A DNA stretch of 64,000 nucleotides from Odontocerum albicorne. Taxonomy: Eukaryota > Arthropoda > Insecta > Trichoptera > Odontoceridae. The notes under the pieces were generated by a model. That model ran no database searches and was not told the origin of the DNA. It worked only from the letters and a program-made list of their open reading frames with translations. Position numbers and translations under genes: made by a program. The stretch is from positions 38,903,852-38,967,851 of the forward strand of contig OX463849.1 of NCBI GenBank assembly GCA_949825065.1, read 5' to 3'. Position 1 is the stretch's first letter, and the number at the start of each line of letters is the position of its first letter. Below, in pieces: positions 1 through 10,739 of this stretch.

Positions 1-660
1 ATTCTTAGACATGAAGAGTGGTTCAAGTTACAAAAAAAAAGTGAAAACGTAAGCAGTCGAGGTTGTCACTTTTCGATGTCTGGTCATTTTCAACAAAAAA
101 TATACCTCATTATTTCAAACATGCAAAAAAGTTTTTTTTTTCAATCCACAAAAACGTTTTTCTTGTATGGGATGGGCATTAAAAATTATATGGACAATAT
201 CAATATTTTAAATAGCAAATATATATTTAAACGACACTCACATAAATATCGTTCAATACAATAGAACAATATCTTAAAACAATATAATTAATTATGAATT
301 CCAATCGTTCTCGGTAGGAGAAACAATATTAGCAGATAACATTGTCTCACACATTGTTGAGGTAATGGCAATTCCACGATACAATCGTCGCACGATACAA
401 TCGATCTATCGGACATCCCAGTGTTGGGGCAATGCCGGATTAAGTGGATGCGAGACGTCTGTCTGTCTCTTAAGATCAAGGTGTTACGTTATCATTTTAT
501 TATGTAGATAAAAGTGAATCGTGCACGTTTAATGTAGATGATTCTAGTTGAGGATAATAAGGGAATGAAAGATAGAAAAAGCACAGGTGTAGGAAGACCG
601 CTTGAGTATTATGGCAGTGTTGCGTAAGAATTCGTGGTAGACACGATCAGATTAGGTAAA
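1..660. other. AT-rich sequence without a recognised gene
   Basis: No credible exon, RNA gene or complete mobile element is visible. A 13-bp direct repeat, cacgatacaatcg, occurs at 375-387 and 391-403. Short open frames here have no recognisable domain and are consistent with chance. Confidence 0.5.
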
Positions 661-714
661 ATTATAGATTTTTATAATAATATGACAGGATGCATGCTAG
701 TTTTATAATTTCAT

Positions 715-950
715 ATTTACTGACGTTCTTAATGGTCCGATAGCAGAACGCTTGTATTTCCCTAGGGGTATCAGATTCGATTCCTAATGGTTCTAGAAAA
801 CTATTACGAATCAAGATAAAACCCATTTGTCGCATCATGTTAATGCGGCGCTTGATACCTGCGCTGTGTAGTATTGCAAACCAGTCAAGAACCAAGACTG
901 AAAAGCCTACCGCATCACGAATGCGGATTTGAAGACGACAGTACCACACG
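715..950 (+). repeat. Possible tRNA-derived SINE remnant
   Basis: The segment around 768-786 (atcagattcgattcctaa) resembles a pol III B box, and an A-box-like stretch (tggtccgatagcag) lies about 35 bp upstream at 733-746, the usual spacing in a tRNA head. The body to about 950 is richer in GC than its surroundings. No anticodon stem or full tRNA fold can be drawn, so this would be a decayed retroposon, not a tRNA gene. The match is weak. Confidence 0.2.
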
Positions 951-2160
951 AGAGAAGAAAACTGTGATATACTCGTATCAAAAAGAATAATAGCTTATTT
1001 TAAAATGTATATTTATAGTTCAAATACTATGTATTTGACAATAATATTAAATATGTATTGTGAAGAAAATTAATTTTAGTATTGACATTGTTCTATCGAC
1101 TATCAAACCTTAAAAGTCGAAATGTCATATCCATACGTATAGAAAGATCCGAAAAAAAGTCGTGCTTTAAATTGAATAATGTAAAAAATCTAAATTCGAG
1201 CACACAACCCGAGAATAACATACGTTGAGGAATAAACTTCCGAAGAAATTCTGTCGACAAAATAATAGGAGTATCGCTTTGCAAGATGAAAATATATGAA
1301 TAAAAAATCACTTTCCATTAAAAAAAAGACAAAGTGTAAATAAAATATTTATCTTCCTGAAAAGTGGAAATTTCAGCGGCACAAACGTTTTCTTCTCCCC
1401 CAAACAATTATAATCCATTTGAGTCGGCAAACACAAACTTTTCTATTAAGAACAAAGAAACTTTCAGCGATACATAACTCGAATTAGAGTAACTTTAATA
1501 TCGAGTTATATTCTAAATATGTCAACTCTCAGCCTTGAGGAATTTTATGAAAATTTTTAACACTTTGTCACGCAATATAAGAAGAAAATAATGTTCCATT
1601 GAAATAAATTCCTTATGATAAAAAATAATATTCCCAGACGAAAGTATTTTTTAACGCAGGACCTGGCACGAGGAATTCTTTTTAAACTTTCAAACTGTCG
1701 AATATTTTGTTTCTGATTAATGCACACATTTTTGGCGAATATATTGCGAACGATTTATATAATTAAATAGAGCCAATAAATATAAAATAGTCGGGTTTGA
1801 TTTTATCGAACATTAGGTTTATTGAGTTATTGTCGGCGACAGGAGCACGTACCAAGGCGAAAAGGACTAATGGTTCAAAGACACGATTTTATTTAATTCG
1901 AAAAAATATATTGCCATGCGTACTATTTCTTATATCATAGTATAAATATGCCAAAACCCGTACGATGGTTGTCGTCAAAGAAAGAATACGAGAATTGAAT
2001 TCTGAATACAAGAGAGCGAGAGAGGAATACTTAGATTCTCTGCGAAAGTAACTCGGAATTTGAATCTCGGTGGGTCCTTGATAACTGAACGAATTTTCAA
2101 TACCTAGCTATCAATTTTTGAACCGGTGTAAAAGCAGACGATGTATAAATAATATATATA
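951..2160. other. AT-rich intron-like sequence, nothing recognised
   Basis: Only short unrelated open frames, including a 72-codon minus-strand one at 1093-1311 with no known motif. No tandem repeat, tRNA-like element or transposon end is visible. Confidence 0.5.
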
Positions 2161-2210
2161 AACAAATTCTATATTTATGAATATATATTTTCATAAATGT
2201 AGAATTTGTT
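2161..2210. repeat. Perfectly placed hairpin, 20-bp arms
   Basis: The first 20 bases (aacaaattctatatttatga) pair with the last 20 with a single mismatch, around a 10-nt AT loop. Either strand would fold. There are no flanking duplications, so whether it is a decayed MITE centre or a structured RNA element cannot be told. Confidence 0.6.
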
Positions 2211-2339
2211 TTACTTTCGTGAATATTTCACGGGTTGCAACTAGTTAACATTATTATGTCAAATTGAATATTCTAAATTTGAAGTGCGTCACCAGATTGA
2301 ATGCAAAATTTAAAAAAAATGATGCCCTACGCACTATCG

Positions 2340-2665
2340 CTCACATAATGAAGTCAAGCTGCCTTGTTCTATATTTCAAGTACTATTTGCAATTGCCATG
2401 CGTATTGTTTCTTACATTATGAAGTCAAACTGCCCTTTTCTCAATTTGAAGTGTGCATTTTTTATATCATGAAGTCAAACTGTCTTGTTCTAAATAAGTA
2501 GTGAGTATTTTTTACATGATGAAGTCAAACTGTCTTATTCTAAATTATTTGAAGTGTGTATTTATTACATTATGAAGTCAAACTGTATTGATCTAAATTT
2601 AAAAGAGTGTATTTTTACATAATGAAGTCAAATTGTGTTGTTCTAAATTTCAAGTGTATTTGGGG
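2340..2665 (+). repeat. Degenerate ~50-bp tandem repeat
   Basis: The core tgaagtcaaactg recurs at about 2349, 2420, 2470, 2520, 2573 and 2623. Most spacings are 50-53 bp; the first is 71 bp. Each unit continues with a ttgttctaaattt-like segment and a gtgtatttttta-like segment. Copies have diverged noticeably, so the array is old. Confidence 0.75.
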
Positions 2666-3104
2666 GTTGCAAGATACGCAAAATGAACTATGAACCCCAC
2701 AAACCTCCTAGGTAACAATAAGTCGACCTGTACCTCGGTTTCGATTGTCAGCTGGTTCCATTCAGATTTAATTTCAGACCTTTTAACATTTCCATCCGAT
2801 ATTCAAACATTTAATCGTTAAATTCTGAAAGCGCATATCTTCCTGAACTGCATTACATATTTTTTTAAATTGGTATGGATTGTATTTTATAATGACACAT
2901 GTGATCTATTTTACTCTTTCCCTCGCACTAAGTAAATACATTTCATATATTGTATATTATAATTTCACGCTCTCCATACCCAGGTGAGAGAACGCATGTT
3001 GAAGATACATTCCTAAAAATTGCGAGTTGTAATTCCGTAGCAACCGCCACGACCTATTATTGTTTACCGCCCGGGTGTTTCGAATTCGATCAATTTTACT
3101 ACAG

Positions 3105-3470
3105 TGGGCATGAAGAAAGGCGAGAACGAGAAGTAGGGTTGATAGTGAATGGAAATGCAAATAAATCGGCGATAGAATTGAACACAATTTTGAAATGAAT
3201 ACATAAGCTAAGATTAAAGGGAAAATTGTTTAGCATCTGCTTTCTTAACATTACATGCTCCGACACTAAATGCAGAAGACGAAGTAAATAATGAATCTAC
3301 AGTACACGTATACAAGCAGTTTATGATGATCTACGAGCTAGATATATATGTTATAATAATTCTAGGAGACTGTAATGCTAGAATAGGTAAGGACGAAATT
3401 TTTCAGAGAACAATACCCGATGATACCCAAAAAGAAAATAATGTTTCCTGGTGTATTTTTTCACAAAGAG
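3105..3470 (+). pseudogene. Degraded LINE endonuclease (APE-type) fragment
   Basis: Read across frameshifts, the plus strand gives the core of an apurinic-like endonuclease. It shows a segment like FSICFLNI followed by the remains of a YAPTLNAEDE block, then YKQFMMIYE, and then LGDCNARIGK near 3370-3400, the family's characteristic GDFNAxIG motif. Frameshifts and stops make it non-functional. A second copy of the same region lies near 46420-46790. Together they are 5' portions of the LINE family whose 3' ends are scattered through the window. Known of the family: the endonuclease nicks target DNA for target-primed reverse transcription. No reverse-transcriptase domain follows here. Confidence 0.7.
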
Positions 3471-3475
3471 GCATT

Positions 3476-3541
3476 GGAATATATTTTTGGTTAGAATAAA
3501 TTATTACATGGCAATAAACTCGCCAGGTTGAAGTGTGTATA
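3476..3541 (+). repeat. 3' tail fragment of the tRNA-derived SINE family
   Basis: Contains ttggttagaataaatt, then acatggcaataaactcgcca and ggttgaagtgtgtataa, matching the shared 3' tail of the SINE copies at 52625-52855 and 61490-61690. The tRNA-like head is absent. The foldback element begins immediately after it. Confidence 0.55.
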
Positions 3542-3816
3542 ACAAAAGTCTCATATATTGTTTATAGTTAAGGCATTAACGTTGTGGAGGTTTAAAGACA
3601 TTGTAATTTGTTTTTATCAAACACTGTTTATTCCACTTTTTGTAACGGTATAACCCTACCGGTTTCAAGGCTTTCACCTCATCTTCAGGTGAGTACAAAC
3701 AAGACTTGTGTGTACTTCCCTGAAGATGAGGTGAAAGCCTTGAAACCGGTAGGGTTATACCGTTACAAAAAGTGGAATAAACAGTGTTTGATAAGACAAA
3801 TTACAAAAGTCTCATA
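3542..3816 (+). mobile_element. Foldback element, copy 1, with 14-bp target duplication
   Basis: A near-perfect inverted repeat: arms at about 3602-3688 and 3721-3807 pair over roughly 87 bp around a 32-nt loop that itself contains a small stem. The element is asymmetric: about 46 bp (tatagttaaggcattaac onward) precede the left arm and are shared with copy 2 at 28.8 kb. The 14-mer acaaaagtctcata flanks the element exactly (3542-3555 and 3803-3816). This is a variable-length duplication of the type made by LINE-driven retroposition, not the fixed 2-9 bp of cut-and-paste elements. No protein is encoded. Transcription from either side would give a long hairpin RNA. Confidence 0.8.
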
Positions 3817-4218
3817 CTTTTTACTATTTAACACTATCCCGTACTAAGAACCAGATAATATAAAATAATATTGTCACATGTGGGATTCAATCCTATGCCG
3901 CTGAGAGTGCATGTTTTGCGAAATATCTTGAAATGGAGTAATTATAATTATCTGCAGCAGCTCAGGGTAGTTTCCTGGACAAAGTTGTGAGTTGGGATCC
4001 CACTTGCAGAAATATCATTGTGTATATTTGTATATTTGAGGCGAGGTATTTGACGTAATATTTTCTCTATTTTTTCAAGCAAAGTTACTAGTATTGAATA
4101 AGCTGAATTAAGTAGGTGTCTAAAATATAATGATTTGATTACTCCACTATGTTACACATGCATGCGTGAAGAGGACTTTGTAAAACACATCGGTCTGACT
4201 AGGAAGGTATAAATAATT
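3817..4218. other. No recognised gene
   Basis: AT-rich with a few moderately GC stretches around 3885-4000. No domain, repeat unit or SINE boxes could be established. Confidence 0.4.
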
Positions 4219-4440
4219 ATGAAAACTGAATTACCAAAACAATCGTGCCAGCAATTCGAAAGTGTTCAATATTGTGGCGGCCGGCACGCGGTGCGCGTGC
4301 TCGCTGTCAAATTTGATATTGAATTGCGCGCCATGAATTATTCATTTATTGCCTCTTTTATTGGCGATTTCTGCTGCCGGCAGATTAATGACCGCGTTCC
4401 ATACAAATATTCTGCAGCGCGGAAGGATATTGATTGTTAA
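4219..4440 (+). other. Orphan 73-codon open frame in a GC-richer patch
   Basis: An ATG-to-stop frame of 73 codons covers a local GC-rich patch (ggcggccggcacgcggtgcg near 4275). It has no signal peptide, no membrane segment and no family motif. No good 3' splice site precedes it and no GTRAGT donor follows in frame. It may be a conserved non-coding or regulatory block, or an unidentified repeat. Confidence 0.2.
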
Positions 4441-4849
4441 TGTTAATATTTGGACCACTGAATTATTTTATTATCCCCGAACCCAGGACCTCTTACGAGA
4501 CTAATAGCGGTGAATAGCTAAGTTATGAATCTTTAGGTAGGAAATTTATGAGGCTAACATAGTTTCAGTAAACAGAAAAAAAAACAGTTTGATGTCAAGT
4601 GTAAATTAAGGCAATTTATGGTATGATTAGTAATGAAATAAATACTTAATAGGTAGGTATCTTATAATTATTGTGCTTCAACAAAGAGACATTGCAAGAA
4701 TAATTTAACGTACACGTGTGTTGTGTTGTTTCTAGTACGAATTATCTTCAGCATTGTTGGCATAGTATTGAAAAAAAAATGCTCAGCAGTAAAACGGTTA
4801 ATAACCCTGTCACCATATCGCGGATGCAGATTCGTTTTCCGTTAGAACC
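4441..4849. other. No recognised gene
   Basis: AT-rich. A short stretch at about 4478-4505 (gaacccaggacctct) faintly resembles a reversed B box but has no matching A box. Confidence 0.4.
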
Positions 4850-4975
4850 AAGAATATTTTTTAAAAGGGTTTTAGTCGGGTCTCTTTAACATCATACTGA
4901 TTGGTTGAAAGAGACTGCAATTTAATAATAAACACACCATATTGTACTGTATACAATTCAGGTGTAATACATTAC
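4850..4975 (+). repeat. SINE 3' tail fragment
   Basis: Reads ctgattggttgaaagagact, then aataaacacaccatattgtactg and tatacaattcaggtgtaatac. This matches the conserved 3' segment of the window's SINE family (gttggttg, aataaacccgccaggttgtactgtatacaac). The head is missing, as expected after decay. Confidence 0.55.
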
Positions 4976-6763
4976 AAGATGTGACAAATAAGTTCTGTAT
5001 GAGTATTCCTGTGCCGCAGTCAAACAAATATAAAGTTAACAAACTCACATGTCATATACATTTTAAACTATATATTAATGTACACATTTCACAGTTAAAA
5101 AAATGCACAGATACAATAATGACAAGACGATGCCGATAATTTTAAATTGTCTTTTACTCTTACAAACTATCATTACTTCAAAACATATCAAATTTTGTTA
5201 GTTTTATATAATTCTACAAAATTTACAGCTGGTAGTAGTCTAACATAAATAAAAATTTATGTTGATTTTATAAAAAACGTATCAAATATATTTCATCCGT
5301 ATGTAAAGGTGAACTATTTTGAAATAATCAAAATCAGACATTCAGAAGGCAGTAACGGAATATAAAATACCTTTCTTAGTCAAATCTTAACGCAGAATAG
5401 TTAAAAAAATGAAGAGAAAGATGGGAAATGAAGGAACTTTAATTTTATGTAGAAATATTAATAATAACAGTGTAAAAACCGTTGAATGAAAGTTTCCAAG
5501 TGTAAAAATGGAGTTCTGAGAATTGACTGACAGTTGCTAAAATAAAACTAACTAGAATTTCTCGTATATAAAGCAAACACTTGAAATGCAAACAAAAAGC
5601 AATATGAAACGGCGCAATACTGTTAATTTACTTTTGTGCTTAAAACATCTATGTATACCCGATGCAATAATTGAATTACATCATAGGCAACAAGATGAAA
5701 CTCGCATACACATACAGTATTGTGCGGTAGTATTGATCAAATGATTTGGAAAGCATAACGCAAACATCAAACATTCTCTGTTTGCTTGGGGTAGACATTG
5801 AACGACGAAAAGTAATATACGAATATGCCACAAAAAACGTGTTTTCATGATTTGTCCGTAGAATAAATAAGATCCTAAATAAATATCATTCAAGATGATG
5901 GAAAATGTTGAAGTTTATTTAGAGAATAACAATCAAATTTGAGAAATCTGTAATTGTACATAGTTGTGACTAGACGAAAAAAAAAACTATATATTTTTTG
6001 TAAACATTGTATATATATATAAGAATATGCGATAAAATATATAAAAAAATTGCAATGTTTTTTTTTTAATAATAAATAGTTGAAATAAAAAATTAAGGGA
6101 ATAAAGAGTCTGTAGAACACGAGAATGACCACTGGGAGACAACAATACGAGTAAATAGGAAAAATGGTGGAGCATAAAAGTCCCTTTTAATTAATAATTA
6201 CTAAAACAAATTTTAAATTTAAAAAAAATCAAAACGTCGAGTGTTTAATTACACGTAAAAACCAGCCGTCATGGAGTTCATATTACATATATGAATTTAG
6301 ACCATGAAATAGAAATGGTAGCATATTGAATATAGAATTAGTTAAAAAAATAAATTAACATATTAAATGCTCTCATTATATATGTATATGAAACGAAAAT
6401 TTAAAACGCATAACAAAATGTTATAAAAAGACCCGACTGAGAGAATATACGTAAAAAAGGTTCCTTTTTCAATTCGTATAAGTTCAAAATAAGCAAAAAA
6501 GAGATGAAAATACCTTCAAAAGATTTTTTACTTCACATCATTAGCGATATCCTTCTCACCGTATTTTATGCGAGTTATCAATACTGTTCTGTAACGACTT
6601 TAACCTTTAATGAAAATAATATTTCGATGATTTGAATGAACGTTAAAAATAGATGACTTTTGAAAAATATTAAAAGAAATTTATTTATTTATTGCTTTAA
6701 AATAAATTGATTTGTTTTAAATACGAAAAGTTTCAGTAAATATGCTGATCTTTTTCTTCGCGG
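4976..6763. other. AT-rich intron-like sequence
   Basis: Nothing beyond short chance frames and homopolymer runs (for example at 5970-6070). No splice-quality exon, pol III boxes or transposon termini were found on either strand. Confidence 0.5.
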
Positions 6764-7150
6764 ATGATCCTTACCTTATCGTACAGTTTGGTAATTGAAT
6801 CAAGTTTGAGCTTTATTTTTGTATACTCTGAATTGAATTTGAGCTTTATTATTAGTTTGAGTTTGAGCTTTATTTGGTTGAGCTTGATCTTTATTTTGCG
6901 CTTTATTTTTAGTTTGAGCTTTATTTGGTTGAGTTTTATCTTAAGTTTGAGCTTTATTTTTAGTTTGAGTTTGAGCTTTATCTTTAGTTTGAGCTTTATT
7001 TGAGTTTGAGCTTTATCTTTAGTTTGAGCTTTATTTTTATATACTCTGTATATAAAAAGCTTTATTTTTATATACTCTGTATAAAAAAAGATTAATTTTT
7101 ATATACTCTGAATCAAGTTTGAGCTTTATTTTTATATACTCTGTATAAAA
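6764..7150 (+). repeat. Degenerate short tandem repeat (tttgagctttattt)
   Basis: The motif agtttgagctttattt recurs many times with variable spacing from about 6800 to 7140. It is then mixed with a second motif, ttatatactctgtataaaaa, near 7030-7150. The long Leu/Ser/Phe/Ile-rich open frame across it is a by-product of the repeat and should not be read as a gene. Confidence 0.75.
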
Positions 7151-7320
7151 AAAAGCAAAATAATTTTGAGTAAAAAAAATTAAATAGTCATCGTATGATT
7201 TGTTTAATAGTAGGAAGAATTTGTGAAAATAATATTTATTTTTGTTTCTGAATTTCTGAATTCTGAATTGTTTCTAAAAGTGTTTCTGAATTCACTAACA
7301 GCTAGTAAAAAATAACCCTT

Positions 7321-7545
7321 AATGACGACCGTCGTAGCCTAGTTGGTAGCACACATGTTTTCCAACATGGGGGATTACGTTTCGATCCTATTTCCGTAGG
7401 AACCCAGAGTTTATAATAATCCAGTCTGGTTCTCACGTAAGACATTTTAAACATTTTCTGGTTGGTTGGATGAGATTACCACACACGTCCGTATGTGGTT
7501 ATCTCTTCCAACCAACATTGCAGTGTATACAGCGAAATAATACAA
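7321..7545 (+). mobile_element. tRNA-derived SINE, near full length
   Basis: Head: A-box-like gtagcctagttggtag at 7334-7349, then a degenerate B box (cgtttcgatcctatttcc) near 7378-7396. Body: ccagtctggttctcacgtaagac. Tail: tctggttggttggatgagat, then gtatacagcgaaataataca. The order and spacing match the better-preserved copies at 52625 and 61490. It encodes no protein; it would have relied on LINE machinery. Confidence 0.75.
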
Positions 7546-7810
7546 TTAATAAAAATAATATTTATTTATTAACATATATAAGTCCAAGAGCGCTCTTAAA
7601 TGTAATAAGCAACTAAGTGTCAATACAAAATAAATTCAGTTCCGAAAGCAAAATCAGTCGGGTAGTCTCGGAAATTCCACTCAAGACAATTGAGAATATG
7701 AAATTCGACAATTGAGAATATGAAAGACCATGAGACCCTTCGACAATCGAAGAATATGAGACCCTTCGACAATTGAGAATATGAAATAGTTGACATTTTA
7801 AGTGTGAAAT
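7546..7810. repeat. Short irregular repeats (cgacaattgagaatatga)
   Basis: The 18-mer cgacaattgagaatatga and variants recur four times between about 7680 and 7790, partly interleaved with gagaccctt. They abut the larger duplication that starts at 7811. Confidence 0.6.
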
Positions 7811-8051
7811 GGTTGGTATTTCAAGTGTAAAATAGTGATTCTTTTTTGTTTCGTATGGTACCATTCTCAATTCACCGTCACGGTATTCAATATGTCCAAA
7901 TTGATGGTTCGGACATATTGGTTGGCATTTCAAGTGGAAATGGTTGGTATTTCAAATGTAAAATAGTGATTCTTTCATCTTTCGTATGGTGCCATTCAAC
8001 ATTCACGGTCACGTTCTGCAATATGTCCGAATTGATGGTTCGGACATATTG
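7811..8051 (+). repeat. 131-bp tandem duplication, each unit with a hairpin
   Basis: Unit 1 starts at 7811 and unit 2 at 7942, both with ggttggtatttcaa. Each ends in a hairpin. In unit 2, aatatgtccgaa pairs perfectly with ttcggacatatt across a 7-nt loop (ttgatgg). Unit 1 has one mismatch in the same stem. Several other substitutions separate the units, so the duplication is not recent. Confidence 0.75.
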
Positions 8052-8089
8052 AAAACTGCGAACGGGAAAAAACATTGCCTTCAGTCCCA

Positions 8090-8257
8090 GTAATCGAGCC
8101 TTTGGGTCTAGAATCACTGGAAAAGGCAAGAAACTCGCGGTTCGTCATTGCACGTGTTGGCAAAACTATCGCATATGAGACTATCATCAGGAATCGGATC
8201 TGAAAGTTCCGGGTGGAAGACAATCGTCTTACCAACTACACCACCGGGTCGTCAATA
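8090..8257 (-). repeat. Second tRNA-like SINE family, minus strand
   Basis: On the minus strand the order is gacccggtggtgtagttggt, then aagacgattgtctt, then a B-box-like agatccgattcctgat. This is the layout of a tRNA head with A and B boxes about 35 bp apart. The body continues about 100 bp to the 8090 region. No cloverleaf with paired acceptor stem is evident, so this is a retroposon remnant. Its body differs from the more numerous SINE family. Confidence 0.45.
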
Positions 8258-8924
8258 ATGATAATATTGCAAAGCGATAATAATTGACGGAGATTTCGCC
8301 GGCGCTCCGACGTCAACCTAAGGTAATGAATGTCGACGTTAACCCAGATTCAAGAAATGCAGAATACTCGACTGGGAGCAATCTGTTAAATCTCGGAATA
8401 TTGCACTTCCAAAGTATTTTATATTCAAGGAAGTCAATGCTCTTAAGCTATTTATTATAGACAAAAAAAACTAAAAAAATGTAAAAAAATATCAGGACAA
8501 ATATAGAAAACATCAATCAAAGAGATGAAATAAAGTTATACATAATGAAACAAGAAAAAATACGGCTATTGATAAAAATATGGTTATAATCTGGTAAACT
8601 AGACCATTTATTTTAAGCTATTGAAATTTATAAGTAAATAATGAAATTTCGTAATAATTTCACATATTTACAGTTACTATTAATTTTTTTATTTACAGCC
8701 CTGACTTTATTCATATGTACGTTCATTGTATATACGAGTTATATGATCTGGTTGACTTGTAAAAATTTCCAACAACACAAAAGGATTTTCAAAGGATTGA
8801 ATACATGAAGAAAAAAACCGGGACAACTTATCCGGTCACTGGAACCGAATCCGAAATCTCTGGTGACGATCGTTTAAATACGACTAAAAATAAGTTTTCT
8901 AACAGAAAATCAATTTAAAGGAAA
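8258..8924. other. No recognised gene
   Basis: AT-rich. A short GC-richer stretch (8290-8350) carries no identifiable motif. Confidence 0.45.
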
Positions 8925-9058
8925 TATATTTTACATTAATTTGTGGTTATCAAACGTATACATATATTTTACATTAATTTGTGGTTATCAAACGTATACA
9001 TATATTTTACATTAATTTGTGGTTATCAAACGTATACATATATTTTACATTAATTTAT
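8925..9058 (+). repeat. 38-bp tandem repeat, ~3.4 copies
   Basis: Units begin atatattttacattaatttg and continue through tggttatcaaacgtatac. The motif ttgtggttatc lies at 8941, 8979 and 9017, a strict 38-bp period. The copies are virtually identical, which points to recent expansion. Confidence 0.85.
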
Positions 9059-9486
9059 GAACAAGAGCGTACAAATATATTCAAAGAAACTGACCAATCG
9101 AAATGTTTGAAAATTTCTTCTAATGACCTAGATATGTGGGAATTGAAAACGTGTTCGTGACAGGACAAAAAGTGGGCCTAAAGACAGACGGGAAATAGTG
9201 AAGAGTTTTAAAGTATGCCTGTTTGACTGTGAGTGCCTTAAATTGTCAGAACAGTTAAAAGTACGGAAGACGTATAACCATTTATTATGAAGCCTACTTT
9301 TCATTGTAAAACAAATTGAAGGAATTAAGTATTTTCAAGCGGAATAAGGATTTTATGTTATAACATCGTTCCTATAATAAATAAAAGTTTCCTTGAAGTA
9401 AACAGGTATCCTACAATAACTATTTGAGAATATCTTTACAATTGTTATATACCGAAAAACTCGAAATAATATAATAAGTAAAATAA
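9059..9486. other. No recognised gene
   Basis: AT-rich sequence without repeats, exon signals or mobile-element ends that I can identify. Confidence 0.45.
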
Positions 9487-9585
9487 CTTACATGGAAGTT
9501 TTCACATTTCGCATGGGTCAAAATTAATCGAAGAATGAACATCAGAAGTTGTACTCACCTGCAATAAAGAAAACAACATATATTA
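9487..9585 (-). promoter_or_regulatory. Candidate recursive splice site (ratchet point) 2
   Basis: On the minus strand a pyrimidine-rich tract (gttgttttctttattgcag) ends in CAG at 9559 and is followed at once by GTGAGTAC from 9558. A 3' splice site is thus fused to a 5' splice site with no exon between. This is the established layout of recursive splice sites that remove long insect introns stepwise. About 70 nt further along is another donor-like catgtaagtt (around 9485-9494), the kind of downstream 5' site that can define a transient recursive-splice exon. The strand agrees with the coding exon at 43823-43976 and with the stronger site at 63547. Function is inferred, not shown. Confidence 0.6.
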
Positions 9586-9899
9586 TTATACAATACATTA
9601 CAAAAACTTTTGAAATATGTTTTCTAATCAGCGAAAAATGAATGGCCTTATCAAGTGCAGTTATAGAGTGCGAAATAAATAAAATGGCGGACGACAGTTC
9701 CATAAAATTTACGTATTTAGAAATGTTAAGTGTGGCCAAAATACGATATAACAGTCAAATATATTTTTGTTGAATTAATTATGCATTCAAAAATCACCGT
9801 AGTGTGGGTGGATTGGCTATTATAAAAAAATATGAATTTCTAACTATAATACAACAGGCTTTACTTCTAAAATGTCAATTTATAAGAAATTCGACTGAC
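9586..9899. other. No recognised gene
   Basis: The minus-strand open frame running into the splice-like site at 9559 is hydrophobic, AT-rich and without a known motif. It is most easily explained as intron sequence. Confidence 0.4.
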
Positions 9900-10208
9900 A
9901 CAGTAGCTGTCACAACCGGAGGAGTCCCTTTAAGCAGTTCCTTCTTCGTCACTACGTGACGTCGCGCTCATAAAAAAATAAAGCAGATTTTGTTCATCTA
10001 GTGTAGATCGCGCACGATAGGGATTTATGTTGTCCCCCATAGCAGCGTAGGTGGTGGTGGGATCGAATTGACATAATTGTGACGCAGAATACCAGATGAT
10101 ATAAATTCTGTCAAGTGACATGCGTTCCAAGGTTTTGTAAGGACAGTATACATTTATGATCGCAAAAAAAAGCAGCGGTCTCGAAAAAATCTTTAGATTT
10201 TTAAGCAT
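9900..10208 (-). other. Unrecognised 92-codon frame in a GC-richer block
   Basis: The minus strand is open for 92 codons. The C-terminal two thirds (through DPTTTYAAMGDN and ending in SRSDEEGTA) looks more protein-like than its surroundings and matches the GC-richer part. No family could be assigned. It may be a fragment of a degraded mobile-element protein. No splice sites frame it convincingly. Confidence 0.25.
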
Positions 10209-10739
10209 TAAAAATATTATACGAAAATAATCTAAATATCGAGCATCACTAGTCTAAGAAATTGTAAATTTGTGATTAATTTATATCTTGAATCTTAAAA
10301 ATATATTTCTTTCCCTTGTAGTGTTATGGTGCATTGATCGTTTTAGCTTGATAGATAAATTAAAAACTATATTTTCTTCGTATTCCCCACATTTTTATTA
10401 ATTGGGTTTACCACCGCTTTCGTAGATCTGTCTTCTTAGTAGATGAGGAGAGGTCTTTAAAACCTTTAATGAACTTATGAATGAAACAATGGTCTAATGA
10501 ATTAAGAAAGAAAAATAGTATTTATTTTATAAAATTTAAAAAATCTACTCATAATCGTCATTGACATCGAATATTTTGAACTTATGCATTTCGGATATTA
10601 TTTATTTCGATCACCTTAGTTTATTTAGTGACAATTGCGAGCTGTTTTAACAAGCTTTTGGGGTGATATTTTGTTAGAAAACAGCGCTCTACAAGACATT
10701 TTTGTTGTAAGAAGATTAAGGTGAATTTATGATACCGCG
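10209..10739. other. No recognised gene
   Basis: AT-rich sequence; nothing identified. Confidence 0.45.

Noticed and set aside
2965..2995. Plus-strand cag|gtgaga site with a pyrimidine-rich lead, a possible recursive site
   Set aside because: The donor half is weak (GTGAGA), the tract is interrupted by purines, and it lies next to LINE debris. It is opposite in strand to the two strong sites.
3670..3700. ttcaggtgagtac on plus, resembling a recursive site
   Set aside because: It is inside the foldback element at its centre and is explained by the palindrome.
6764..7003. 79-codon Leu/Ser/Phe-rich frame that looks like membrane segments
   Set aside because: It is the translation of degenerate tttgagctttattt repeats; there is no initiation context or conserved pattern.
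8200..8257. Possible tRNA gene on the minus strand
   Set aside because: A- and B-box-like segments are present but no acceptor or anticodon stem can be paired, and a SINE body follows.
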